NCBI GenBank assembly: GCA_037968495.1
Contig: JBBKVP010000055.1
Coordinates: 1 to 45,256, forward strand
DNA length: 45,256 nt
Reading direction: 5' to 3'
Origin: Aestuarierythrobacter sp037968495
GTDB taxonomy: Bacteria > Pseudomonadota > Alphaproteobacteria > Sphingomonadales > Sphingomonadaceae
Of the stretch, positions 1-10,159 are shown one piece after another; position 1 is the first letter of the stretch; every line of letters begins with the position of its first letter. The notes beneath the pieces are model-generated. The model saw only the letters and a program-made list of their open reading frames with translations, made no database searches and was not told the origin of the DNA. The position numbers were made by a program, and so were the translations under genes.

Positions 1-41
1 GGACGCTTCGCTACGGGGCACGCATCGCATCGGCTCAACTG

Positions 42-1241
42 TTATGCGGCGGCGTCTTTTTCCCCGTACAACCAAAACCCTAAAACGGCGAGAGCCGTAA
101 GGCAGAGGCATGATCCCAGAACATAGATGGCAGTGCCGGTCCATCCGAAGGCAGCGAAAACCCCGGTCCCTGCAACACTTCCCACACTCCCCCCCACAAA
201 CATCATCACGATGTAAACAGTTGTCAAACGCGTCCGGAGTTCCGGTTCTGAAGACAGGAATGTCATCCTGCTCGTCACGTCAATTGCGGGCCCTACAATG
301 TTGCCGACAATTATTGGAAGCATCAGAAGCCACAAGTTGCCGCCGAACGGTAACAACAAGGAGATGCCAGCGGCTTGAACAATCGCGAATACAACCCGCG
401 CTTTTCGTGGGCCGACTTTGTCGGCCAAGCGCCCCCAGTAGGGAGTGGTAAAAACGCTAACCGCGGCGAAACCTGCAAGGTAGCCGACCACATCAGTACC
501 ATACCCCATGTCTGGCCCCGTAAGGTGCAAAGCCAATCCCAACCAAAGCGCAATGAACTGCCCAAAACCAATGCCTTGGATCGCTCCGGACAAAATAATT
601 TCGCGATGACTGCGGAGCAAACCGAGCAGGGATGCGATGAGCTTGAAATAAGGGAGTGCACTCGCACCCCTTTCCACCGAACTTTTTTCCATGATGCGAG
701 GAAGCGCAAGCGAAATTGCGATCATTGCAACGCTCGCTATCCAATAGACTGTACGCCAGCCGAAGTATTCTGCCACCACACCGGATCCGACCCTTGCAAC
801 AAGAATGCCAAAGATTACCCCCGCCGTAATGATCGCTGTCACATGGCCAAGGCGTTCCGGAGCAACGCGTTTCGAGGCGTAGGCTGGGAGAAGGTAGGGA
901 GCTATGGTAAAGAATCCCAGCAGCGTTGACCCAGCCGTGAAAAGCTCAAAGCTTTGCGCGAGCGTCATAACAACGAGCCCTGCGCATTGTCCGATAGTAA
1001 AAATGATGCTCAACGAACGGTTTGAGTAGCGGTCTCCAAGCGGCAACAGCAGAAGGATGCCAATCGCTACTGCCAGCTGATTTAGAGCTGGGACCAAACC
1101 GATGCGGGCTGCGCTAACACCAAAATGCTTAGCGACATCGCCGATAATGGGATGAATGTAATATGCGTTCGCGGTGATGACGGCGGCGGCAAAAGCGAGC
1201 AGGTATTCCTGCGCTGCAGTGAGGTGGGCGGAATTTTTCAT
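42..1241 (-). CDS. MFS transporter, drug/arabinose-efflux-like
   Basis: A 399-residue polytopic inner-membrane protein. Hydrophobic stretches run through the whole length and are compatible with 12 helices in two halves, with a loop near residues 185-205. A GDRYSNR segment after the second helix resembles the MFS motif A region between helices 2 and 3, and a related loop (GRLADKVGPRKAR) follows in the second half. This fits a Major Facilitator Superfamily proton-coupled exporter; the substrate cannot be read from the sequence. The ATG at 1241 has AGGAA almost touching it, so the ribosome binding site is poorly spaced. The gene lies in the AT-richer left end, apart from core genes, and a large inverted repeat (1273-1339) sits just upstream. 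Family assignment is secure, the role is not. Confidence 0.88.
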   Translation of the reverse strand: MKNSAHLTAAQEYLLAFAAAVITANAYYIHPIIGDVAKHFGVSAARIGLVPALNQLAVAIGILLLLPLGDRYSNRSLSIIFTIGQCAGLVVMTLAQSFELFTAGSTLLGFFTIAPYLLPAYASKRVAPERLGHVTAIITAGVIFGILVARVGSGVVAEYFGWRTVYWIASVAMIAISLALPRIMEKSSVERGASALPYFKLIASLLGLLRSHREIILSGAIQGIGFGQFIALWLGLALHLTGPDMGYGTDVVGYLAGFAAVSVFTTPYWGRLADKVGPRKARVVFAIVQAAGISLLLPFGGNLWLLMLPIIVGNIVGPAIDVTSRMTFLSSEPELRTRLTTVYIVMMFVGGSVGSVAGTGVFAAFGWTGTAIYVLGSCLCLTALAVLGFWLYGEKDAAA

Positions 1242-1272
1242 TTCCTGGCGCTGTTGACGCCGCTGGGTGGCC

Positions 1273-1339
1273 GGTCAAGCGCCATTTACCTTGGAATGCC
1301 CGCCGACCTTCAGGCTTCCATGGTAAATGGCGCTTGGCC
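1273..1339. repeat. Long inverted repeat (24-bp arms) upstream of the MFS gene
   Basis: Arms at 1273-1296 and 1316-1339 are reverse complements except for one wobble position and one mismatch; the core CAAGCGCCATTTACC (1276-1290) is perfectly repeated. The 19-base spacer can add three more pairs (GCC 1298-1300 with GGC 1313-1315). There is no T-tract on either side, so it is not a typical intrinsic terminator. It lies 32 bases upstream of the MFS start codon and could be an operator or a relic of a palindromic element. Confidence 0.7.
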
Positions 1340-1393
1340 CATATCGCTTCGATGAAAGTCCGTTTTGCTGGGGCTATCGTATGCGTCATGAAT

Positions 1394-1540
1394 GTCCACG
1401 ATTGGGTCGGCACCCGTATTGGCGTTCTGTGGCGAAAAACGACCGAAAGTGGGTGGATAACTGCCATTCCTGATACGCGAGACGCAACGTCCGCTATGTC
1501 AAAATTCCTATTCAAAAGCCGACAGTCCGCAATTGGACCC
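1394..1540. repeat. Dispersed intergenic repeat, copy A (segments)
   Basis: Three segments related to the copies at 3395-3480 and 4745-4767: a diverged GTCCACGATTGGGTCGG at 1394-1410, AAAGTGGGTGGA at 1446-1457 (identical to 3461-3472), and GTCCGCAATTGGACCC at 1525-1540. The copy looks scrambled or degraded relative to the others. Confidence 0.55.
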
Positions 1541-1742
1541 GCGAACGTCTGATTATGGGTGGGAAAAGGACTTCAGAAATACGATTTAAATAAGGCGGAT
1601 TTCCTTGAGCTTACGTCAGTTTCACTAAGCTGTATTCTACCAAATCGCATAAATAGTTACGTCCACTTCATAAACTACTCCAGCTTGCTTTCCGGTTTGC
1701 TGCATGGCAGCGAAGACGCGAGTTACTTGGTGGGGATAAATT

Positions 1743-3368
1743 ATGAATTTGAACATGTCGGCGCGCATGATGGTCAGCACCGTGGTGCTAACCATCTCCT
1801 CACCTCTTCTTGCGCAAGATCAGCCCGCAACGCCTGACACCGCGCAGCCCTCGGCTGCACCTGAAGCAGTTCATATGGATGTCGAGCACGCTGGATCAGA
1901 AATCGCAGAGCCGAAGCACACAGTGTTGCTTTCGGGCTATGGCAGCGGCGGCTTCACCATCTCCACCAAGGTGCCCGAAGCTCAGGCTTTTTTCTCTAAT
2001 GGTATGGAGCTGGGCGCAGCCTTTGCGCATCAGGCGGCGATCGACGCAATGAAGGAAGCAGTCCGGCTCGATCCAGCCTGTGCCATGTGCCTGTGGGGCG
2101 AGGCCTTTATGTCTGGCCCGACTTTGAATTACGGCAGCGATAATGACGAGCGTAAACCGCTGTTGGTCTTGGCGCGCAAGGCCTCAAAAATGGCTCGGGA
2201 AGATGGATCTCCCCGCGAACGCGATCTCACCAAAACCTTGATTCAGCGCTACAAGGGCGGCGACGTGAAGAAGCGTGACAAGGCTTTTCACAGTGCGATG
2301 GAGGTGCTTGCAGCACGCTATCTTCAAGACGACATAATTCAGGTTTTAACAGCAGACGCTTCTCTGGTCGCAGCCAGCGAAGAAGATGAGTGGAAACCGG
2401 CTGCCGTCCGCGCGATGGAATTAATCGAACCGGTCCTAGCACGTTCTCCAGAAAGCACACCCGCGATCCATTTTTACATTCACTCCAGCGAGATTGCAGG
2501 CCAATCAGCCAAGGCCGAGCCCTTTGCCGACCGGTTGGCCGATCTCGCGCAACGCGCCAGCCATTTGGTCCATATGCCTTCGCACACTTGGTATTGGCTT
2601 GGTCGCTATCAGGATGCCGCCGATACCAATTTGCGCGCGGTGCGGATCGATGAGGATAATGCCGCGCTGATGGGTCATGACGGCGAACACGGCGTGTTCA
2701 AACTGCCTTATCACGCACATAATGTGATTTTCGGACTAGGCGGAGCGATGATGGCCGAAGATTCGCGCACTGCTCTCACATTGGCGCGGCCATTGGTGGC
2801 TGCGACGCAGGAGCGCGAGGAAGGTTCGCCAATAATGCAATTACTGTCTGCCGCAGGCTATTTCGCTCTGGCCCGCTTCGATGACCCTGTATCCACACTG
2901 GCGCTAAACGAACCCAAATTACCCTATCTGCAAGCTGCTTGGCACTACGCGCGCGGCGAGGCGTATGCGTTTCAGAATAACAAAGCTGGATTGGCTGAAG
3001 AGATCGCAGCAGTGCCCGAAGTTTTCGTGGGCGTCAGCGATGACGATAAATCACCTGCTCCAGACCAGATGATTGGCATCATTCGCGAAGTTCTAACGGG
3101 GCGGTTGGCTATGTTAGAAGGTCGCTACGCGGATGCTGCGACAGCATTTCGTAATGCTGCCGAGATTGAGGAAACCGAAGACTTTTCGGTTTTTTCCGAT
3201 CCGCCCGCCTTTTGGTATCCAGTTCGCCGTGATTTGGCTGCCGCTCTTTTTGCAAAAGGCGATATGGATGGTGGCCGAGCTGAAGCTGAAGCTGCCCTCG
3301 AATTGCGCCCGAGAGATCCGGTTACATTGGCTCTACTTGATCGTGTCCTTAGCCCGCTTGAGGATTAA
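1743..3368 (+). CDS. Exported TPR-like repeat protein of unknown role
   Basis: A 541-residue protein with an N-terminal signal peptide ending near LLAQ (residues 22-25). It is rich in Ala/Glu/Leu helices: residues 90-125 (FAHQAAIDAMKEAVRLDP) and the C-terminal part (about 455-535, with GRYADAATAFRNAAEIE and LELRPRDPVTLALLDRV) have the look of tetratricopeptide repeats. A CxxC pair (Cys113, Cys116) lies after the first repeat, and the middle holds a conserved-looking HLVHMPSHTWYWLGRYQDA segment. TPR-type proteins usually bind partners; no catalytic domain is recognisable. The ATG at 1743 is preceded by GGGGA at a suitable distance. It stands alone in the accessory left end, with repeat copies on both sides. 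It is probably periplasmic, with unknown function. Confidence 0.82.
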   Translation: MNLNMSARMMVSTVVLTISSPLLAQDQPATPDTAQPSAAPEAVHMDVEHAGSEIAEPKHTVLLSGYGSGGFTISTKVPEAQAFFSNGMELGAAFAHQAAIDAMKEAVRLDPACAMCLWGEAFMSGPTLNYGSDNDERKPLLVLARKASKMAREDGSPRERDLTKTLIQRYKGGDVKKRDKAFHSAMEVLAARYLQDDIIQVLTADASLVAASEEDEWKPAAVRAMELIEPVLARSPESTPAIHFYIHSSEIAGQSAKAEPFADRLADLAQRASHLVHMPSHTWYWLGRYQDAADTNLRAVRIDEDNAALMGHDGEHGVFKLPYHAHNVIFGLGGAMMAEDSRTALTLARPLVAATQEREEGSPIMQLLSAAGYFALARFDDPVSTLALNEPKLPYLQAAWHYARGEAYAFQNNKAGLAEEIAAVPEVFVGVSDDDKSPAPDQMIGIIREVLTGRLAMLEGRYADAATAFRNAAEIEETEDFSVFSDPPAFWYPVRRDLAAALFAKGDMDGGRAEAEAALELRPRDPVTLALLDRVLSPLED

Positions 3369-3394
3369 TCTGATTGGTTAAAAGGCTGGCGCAC

Positions 3395-3480
3395 GTCCGC
3401 AATTGGGTCGTTAACGGCTGGTCCGCTACTGGCATCTCACTTGCTCAGCGACTGCGCCACAAAGTGGGTGGAAAGCGGAC
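3395..3480. repeat. Dispersed intergenic repeat, copy B
   Basis: Begins with GTCCGCAATTGGGTCGTTAA (3395-3414, followed by CGG), which matches 4745-4767 over CCGCAATTGGGTCGTTA. It ends with AAAGTGGGTGGA (3461-3472), shared with 1446-1457, and GCGGAC (3475-3480). GTCCGC at one end and GCGGAC at the other give it inverted ends. It lies between the TPR-like gene and the hydrolase gene. Confidence 0.65.
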
Positions 3481-3644
3481 GTAGTGAAAAACTCGCTGAT
3501 GCCCCAATCCGTGTTTAGCCTCAACAATCTTGGGCACCATCAGGTCATCCAGCCGAAAAGCCGCATTTGCCTTCAACTCTACCCTCACTTGACTTGATCG
3601 GCTCGCGGGAACAACAAGACTTGTGAGTGGGGGATAGGTGCGCA

Positions 3645-4721
3645 ATGCGAGTGAAAACTAAGATCGGCTTAGCGACCGGAATGCTAGTCCTGCTTTGTTT
3701 AGTAATTGCCTATGCTTTTCGGCCCGAAATTGGCGCATTCTTGTTCGAGCGGGGAATAGAGCGAAATCTCGATCGCGATGTGGTGGCTGAACTCCCGGAG
3801 GGGCTTCACGTCGGTCTTTGTGGCACCGGCTCGCCCATGCCAAATCCTGAACGGGCGGGACCATGCAATATAGTCCTCGCTGGCGACCAGATGTTCGTGG
3901 TCGATATCGGCGAAGGCGGCGGGCGCAACATAGCCTTGATGGGTTTTGATGCAGGAGAGATCGACGCGGTTTATCTGACCCATCTCCATTCGGACCATTT
4001 CGACGGCATGGGTCCCCTACAACTGGTCTATTGGGTCAGGGGCGCCCATACTTCTCCGTTGAAAGTCGTCGGACCTGTCGGGACCGAAACCGTGGTGGAG
4101 GGGCTGAATATCGCTTATTCGATCGACGACTCTTATCGCATCGCACACCATGGTGAAACTATAGTCCCACCCACGGGAGGAGGTAGTGAAGCACGAACTT
4201 TCCGTTTGCCGGGAGCCAGCCAGACCATTCATGACGAAGACGGACTGCGGATCGTAGCCTTTGCAGTTGACCATTCGCCGGTGGAACCAGCGGTTGGCTA
4301 TCGTTTCGATTACAAGGGCCGATCACTCTGCATCAGCGGAGACACCTCGCGGTCCGCCAATTTGGAGCGTGTCTGCGAAGGAGTTGATCTGCTTGTGCAC
4401 GAGGCGCTGCAGCCTGAACTGGTGAGGAAACTCGCAGGCGCGTTGCAGGACCGGGACGACGAGAACGCCGCACAGATCATGCGTGATGTGATCGATTACC
4501 ACTCATCTCCATCCGAAGCCGCCCAGAGCGCTGATGCAACTAGCGCCCGAATGCTGGTGCTTTCCCATATAGTTCCGCGCATGCCTAGCTCACTCCTCTA
4601 TCCTGCTTTCCTGGGCGACGCGGAAAGCTATTACGACAGACCGATCGTCGTAGGGGAGGATGGAATGATGTTTTCTCTGCCAGCTGGAAACAAAGAAATC
4701 GAACGGTCAAATTTGCTGTAG
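3645..4721 (+). CDS. Membrane-anchored metallo-beta-lactamase-fold hydrolase
   Basis: A 358-residue protein. Residues 8-24 form one hydrophobic helix that probably anchors it to the membrane with the domain outside. The zinc signature THLHSDHFDG (HxHxDH) is followed by further metal-ligand candidates: a His in AFAVDHSP, an Asp in SGDTS, and a His in VLSHIVPR. The order resembles the RNase Z/arylsulfatase-like branch of the fold rather than true beta-lactamases, so a phosphodiester, sulfate-ester or similar substrate is possible but unproven. A GTG at 3627 is also in frame. The ATG at 3645 is preferred because GGGGGATAGG lies upstream of it and the anchor then follows directly. It is a single-gene unit in the accessory left end. 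Confidence 0.85.
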   Translation: MRVKTKIGLATGMLVLLCLVIAYAFRPEIGAFLFERGIERNLDRDVVAELPEGLHVGLCGTGSPMPNPERAGPCNIVLAGDQMFVVDIGEGGGRNIALMGFDAGEIDAVYLTHLHSDHFDGMGPLQLVYWVRGAHTSPLKVVGPVGTETVVEGLNIAYSIDDSYRIAHHGETIVPPTGGGSEARTFRLPGASQTIHDEDGLRIVAFAVDHSPVEPAVGYRFDYKGRSLCISGDTSRSANLERVCEGVDLLVHEALQPELVRKLAGALQDRDDENAAQIMRDVIDYHSSPSEAAQSADATSARMLVLSHIVPRMPSSLLYPAFLGDAESYYDRPIVVGEDGMMFSLPAGNKEIERSNLL

Positions 4722-5264
4722 AGGTACGTCATCGCTCCGAATGGCCGCAATTGGGTCGTTAGCGGACATTCAACTTGAGCAAGTTTGTAATATCGGATTA
4801 CCCGTGCGGTGAAGGTCCGCACCTGACGTAACTGCTACTGCACTGGCTGCGCTTCAGTCTCCGCTCAAATGAAGCTCTGTGCGTTGGCCAGCCGCGCTTG
4901 ACGAAGAGAACGTGCATCTCGCGCGGGTCGATCTTTGCGGAATGCCTGCACCTCATACACTCGACATTTATCTGGCAGCTATGTCGTATGTAGTCCTTCA
5001 AGCCGTGGAATGTCTTGCTGCCCATTGCCATCGAGTCTCATTGCATCACGATTCGCGCAAGAACGAAAGAAGAACAATTTGGTAAGTGGCGCTAAAAAAT
5101 TCCTACGGAGCACTCCAAAATTGAGCGTGTGTAAAATTGGTGTAAGAGGGCATGGGATTACACTGGCTTTCATGGTATGTTCTCACGGCAGAACAAAAGC
5201 TGAAACCCATTTGTAAATAGCTACTTAGGTACGCTTTGGTAAGCGCCGGATAGTCTCGCCAATG
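4722..5264. other. Intergenic region without a supported gene
   Basis: About 540 bases between the hydrolase gene and the tRNA remnant. Apart from the repeat copy at 4745-4767 I see no gene, terminator or RNA I can support. The open frames present have no recognisable product or ribosome binding site. The part around 5060-5230 is AT-rich. Confidence 0.55.
4745..4767. repeat. Dispersed intergenic repeat, copy C
   Basis: CCGCAATTGGGTCGTTAG followed by CGGAC, nearly identical to 3397-3417. GGCCGC on the left and GCGGAC on the right make it an imperfect inverted repeat. Confidence 0.65.
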
Positions 5265-5311
5265 GACTGTTAATCACTTGGTCGTTGGTTCGAATCCAAC
5301 TCGGGGAACCA
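5265..5311 (+). pseudogene. tRNA-Asn(GTT) 3' half, probable attachment-site remnant
   Basis: The anticodon loop CTGTTAA (anticodon GTT at 5269-5271), a perfect T arm (GTTGG 5284-5288, TTCGAAT, CCAAC 5296-5300), a 3' acceptor strand TCGGGGA (5301-5307), discriminator A and an encoded CCA (5309-5311) are all present. The 5' half is not. The sequence before it does not provide a matching TCCCCGA acceptor strand (only about 4 of 7 pairs are possible), the D loop lacks the usual GG, and the anticodon stem has two mismatches. It is best read as the 3' part of a tRNA-Asn gene left by site-specific integration. A very degenerate full tRNA starting near 5244 is the less likely alternative. Confidence 0.65.
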
Positions 5312-5323
5312 GCCTTTTTCAGC

Positions 5324-6091
5324 TTAGAGCAAAAGCCGCGCGCCCACCCAGATGGTGAGCGCGGCTGTTAGCCAGCGGATCAGGTTTTGCGGTAGGAATT
5401 TGACGGCCAACAGACTGCCTATTTGCCCGCCGATCACTACCGCGAGAAGCAGCGGCAGACCGCCGGAAAGCGCCGCACCAAACATATCCGGCCCCCGCTT
5501 GAGCAATTGCCCCACCAGTCCGAACATTGAATTGACCAGAATGAACAGGCTTGCGGTCGCGGCGATCGCGCGCGCCGAATTCCAGCGCACGAGATGCAGC
5601 AGGGGCGCGAGGAATATCCCGCCGCCGATGCCCACCAGCCCCGCCAGAAAGCCTAGAGGTGCTGCGACCAGCGGCATGTAGCGGGCAATGGCCATTGGGG
5701 CGTCCGGTGCGCCTTCCTTGCGCGGCAGAACTAACGTCAGGCCAGTGAATATCAGGCTAACCCCCAAGACGATAAGGAACGCATCGCGTCCGATGGGTAT
5801 CAGACCGCCCAGCAGCGCCATTGGTGCGGCAATTGCGGTTACAGCCAGAGCGCTTCGCCACGGGATGATTCCCGCGCGGCCAAAACGCCACGTCCCACCT
5901 GCGACCACCAAAATATTGCAACATAGCGAGAGAATTGGCAGCAGCCGGTAGTCTAGCCCTGCCAGCACTAGCAAGGCGCTGTACGTCGAACCTCCACCAA
6001 ATCCGACGGAAGCGTAAAGTATTGCGGTCAGAAAAAAGGCGGCTGCAAGAAATGGCACCACGAGCAGATAACTGCTTTGCCAGAGCCGCAC
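5324..6091 (-). CDS. TSUP (TauE/SafE) family membrane transporter
   Basis: A 255-residue integral membrane protein with about eight hydrophobic helices. Two related halves carry the family's glycine-rich signatures: YASVGFGGGSTYSALL near residue 27 and GFLAGLVGIGGGIFLAPLL near residue 150. TSUP proteins export or import sulfite, sulfonates or other organic anions; the substrate is not visible. The length is typical. The gene starts at 6091, divergent from the GNAT gene, and its stop lies 12 bases beyond the tRNA-Asn remnant, so it is the first gene of the core-like segment. Confidence 0.88.
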   Translation of the reverse strand: MRLWQSSYLLVVPFLAAAFFLTAILYASVGFGGGSTYSALLVLAGLDYRLLPILSLCCNILVVAGGTWRFGRAGIIPWRSALAVTAIAAPMALLGGLIPIGRDAFLIVLGVSLIFTGLTLVLPRKEGAPDAPMAIARYMPLVAAPLGFLAGLVGIGGGIFLAPLLHLVRWNSARAIAATASLFILVNSMFGLVGQLLKRGPDMFGAALSGGLPLLLAVVIGGQIGSLLAVKFLPQNLIRWLTAALTIWVGARLLL

Positions 6092-6160
6092 CAGCCTACT
6101 CGCAGTTGCTCTGCGGCGTAGACTGGCCCACGTTACTTTTTTATGAGAGGAAGATTACCG

Positions 6161-6772
6161 ATGACGTCCAACGGTTTGCAGCTACCTCACGGTGTGATTC
6201 TCGCTGGAAAACGCGAAGCGGTGCAGATAGGTGACATCACGGCGGATGCGTTTCAGAACGATCCCTTCAACCTATGGCTATTCGGCAAATTCGGCGCGAT
6301 GGAGATGACGTTCCGCACACTTGCCAAGCACGTCTATGTCCCGCGCGGTGTGTGTCACCGGCTAGGCGACAAAGCCGCTGCCATGTGGATGATGCCCGGA
6401 GGAAAGCTCGACATTCCCATGCATGCCTTGCCAGCTTTTGGGGCGAAACTGGTTCTGAAAGGGAGCGCCGGAATTATGGGCCGAGTGTATGCCGCGACCG
6501 AGGCCATGAACAAGCACCACCCGGCCGAGCCGCATGCCTATCTGTTCACCATCGGAGTGCGGCAGAGTGACCGCGGTCGCGGCTTGGGCCGCGTGTTGAT
6601 GCAGCCGATGCTCGACAAGCTCGATGCCGACGGCACGCCCGCTTATCTGGAGAATTCGAACCCGGCCAATGTCCGCTTCTACGGATCATTCGGATTCAAG
6701 CATCTCGAATTCATCCACGCCACGCCGGACGCCCCGCCTCTTCAAGCCATGTGGCGCAAACCACACGGCTGA
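6161..6772 (+). CDS. GNAT-family N-acetyltransferase
   Basis: A 203-residue protein. The acetyl-CoA-binding signature lies in IGVRQSDRGRGLGRVLMQPM (Q-x-x-R-G-x-G-x-G/A form), followed by the typical beta-strand and helix YLENSNPANVRFYGSFGF. The acceptor is unknown. An in-frame ATG at 6143 also exists, but GAGAGGAAG (6145-6153) lies seven bases before the ATG at 6161, which fixes the start there. The gene ends 18 bases from the converging secA stop, with no terminator hairpin visible between them. Confidence 0.87.
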   Translation: MTSNGLQLPHGVILAGKREAVQIGDITADAFQNDPFNLWLFGKFGAMEMTFRTLAKHVYVPRGVCHRLGDKAAAMWMMPGGKLDIPMHALPAFGAKLVLKGSAGIMGRVYAATEAMNKHHPAEPHAYLFTIGVRQSDRGRGLGRVLMQPMLDKLDADGTPAYLENSNPANVRFYGSFGFKHLEFIHATPDAPPLQAMWRKPHG

Positions 6773-6790
6773 AGAGGCGGTAACTCCTGA

Positions 6791-9553
<2,763 letters not shown>

Positions 9554-9648
9554 AGGGCGATTCCTGTAACTATAGTGATATGATGTGCGCTGCTGGGCGC
9601 GGGCGCGCCGGTCAGCCCAAAAGCGGGGTAGATGTGAACAGGCGGCGC

Positions 9649-9915
9649 TTAATCGCGCGCGCGGTCGATACCGTAATAGACTGTGAGAATCTGTGCGGGT
9701 CGCAGCTGGATTGACCAGTCGGCGGGCGCAGCCGTTTCCTGATAGGCTGCTGTGTGCTCAGCGCTTTCAGGGGCGTGAACTTCCGTTTGGCCGGAGACCT
9801 CAACTTGAGCGCCAAGCTCAAGTCGCTCACCCAGATTTTCCACGGCATGCGCAGGCGCACCAAGTGCGGCAAGTCCCGTAATCAGGGCAAAGGCTGTGAG
9901 AAAACGGCGTAGCAT
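9649..9915 (-). CDS. Small exported protein of unknown function
   Basis: An 88-residue protein with a clear signal peptide (MLRRFLTAFALITGLAALGA, cleavage likely after AHA at about 24). The mature part of about 64 residues is acidic and ends in QILTVYYGIDRARD. No family is recognised. It lies upstream of secA on the same strand with a 95-base gap, so cotranscription is possible but not shown. The signal peptide is the main support for it being a real gene. Confidence 0.6.
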   Translation of the reverse strand: MLRRFLTAFALITGLAALGAPAHAVENLGERLELGAQVEVSGQTEVHAPESAEHTAAYQETAAPADWSIQLRPAQILTVYYGIDRARD

Positions 9916-10159
9916 TGCTAGGGCAGATAGAGACGGAAGGTTAATTTGTCCACGCAGTTGGTGATTCGGTAGCTTTCTCCGTTGTTATGGCTTCGATTGT
10001 ATTGACATTGATCGTTCCAATTAAGTTGCGATGGCCATCGGTGAACCCCGTAAATGAAACGCTGGTAGACACCGAGTGCTTTGCTGAGTGTAAGTCAGAA
10101 ACGCCGACGAACCGCATCAATGATTGCAGCGCCCCACGACTGACGGTAACCCGCGCGGT

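Larger units (their letters stand above)
1242..1742. other. Intergenic region without a supported gene
   Basis: About 500 bases between the divergent MFS gene and the TPR-like gene. Open frames here are short, lack ribosome binding sites and have no recognisable product. It contains the long inverted repeat at 1273-1339 and the repeat segments at 1394-1540. The stretch 1555-1740 is AT-rich and probably holds the promoter of the gene starting at 1743, but I cannot pick out a convincing -35/-10 pair. Confidence 0.6.

Noticed and set aside
1559..1837. Small gene upstream of the TPR-like gene
   Set aside because: It runs into the signal peptide region of the real gene in another frame, has no ribosome binding site and no recognisable product.
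5230..5311. Complete tRNA-Asn gene
   Set aside because: The 5' acceptor strand, D loop and anticodon stem do not fit; only the 3' half is intact, so I list a remnant.
10002..10030. Sigma-70 promoter for argJ (TTGACA at 10002-10007)
   Set aside because: No acceptable -10 box at 16-18 bases spacing.
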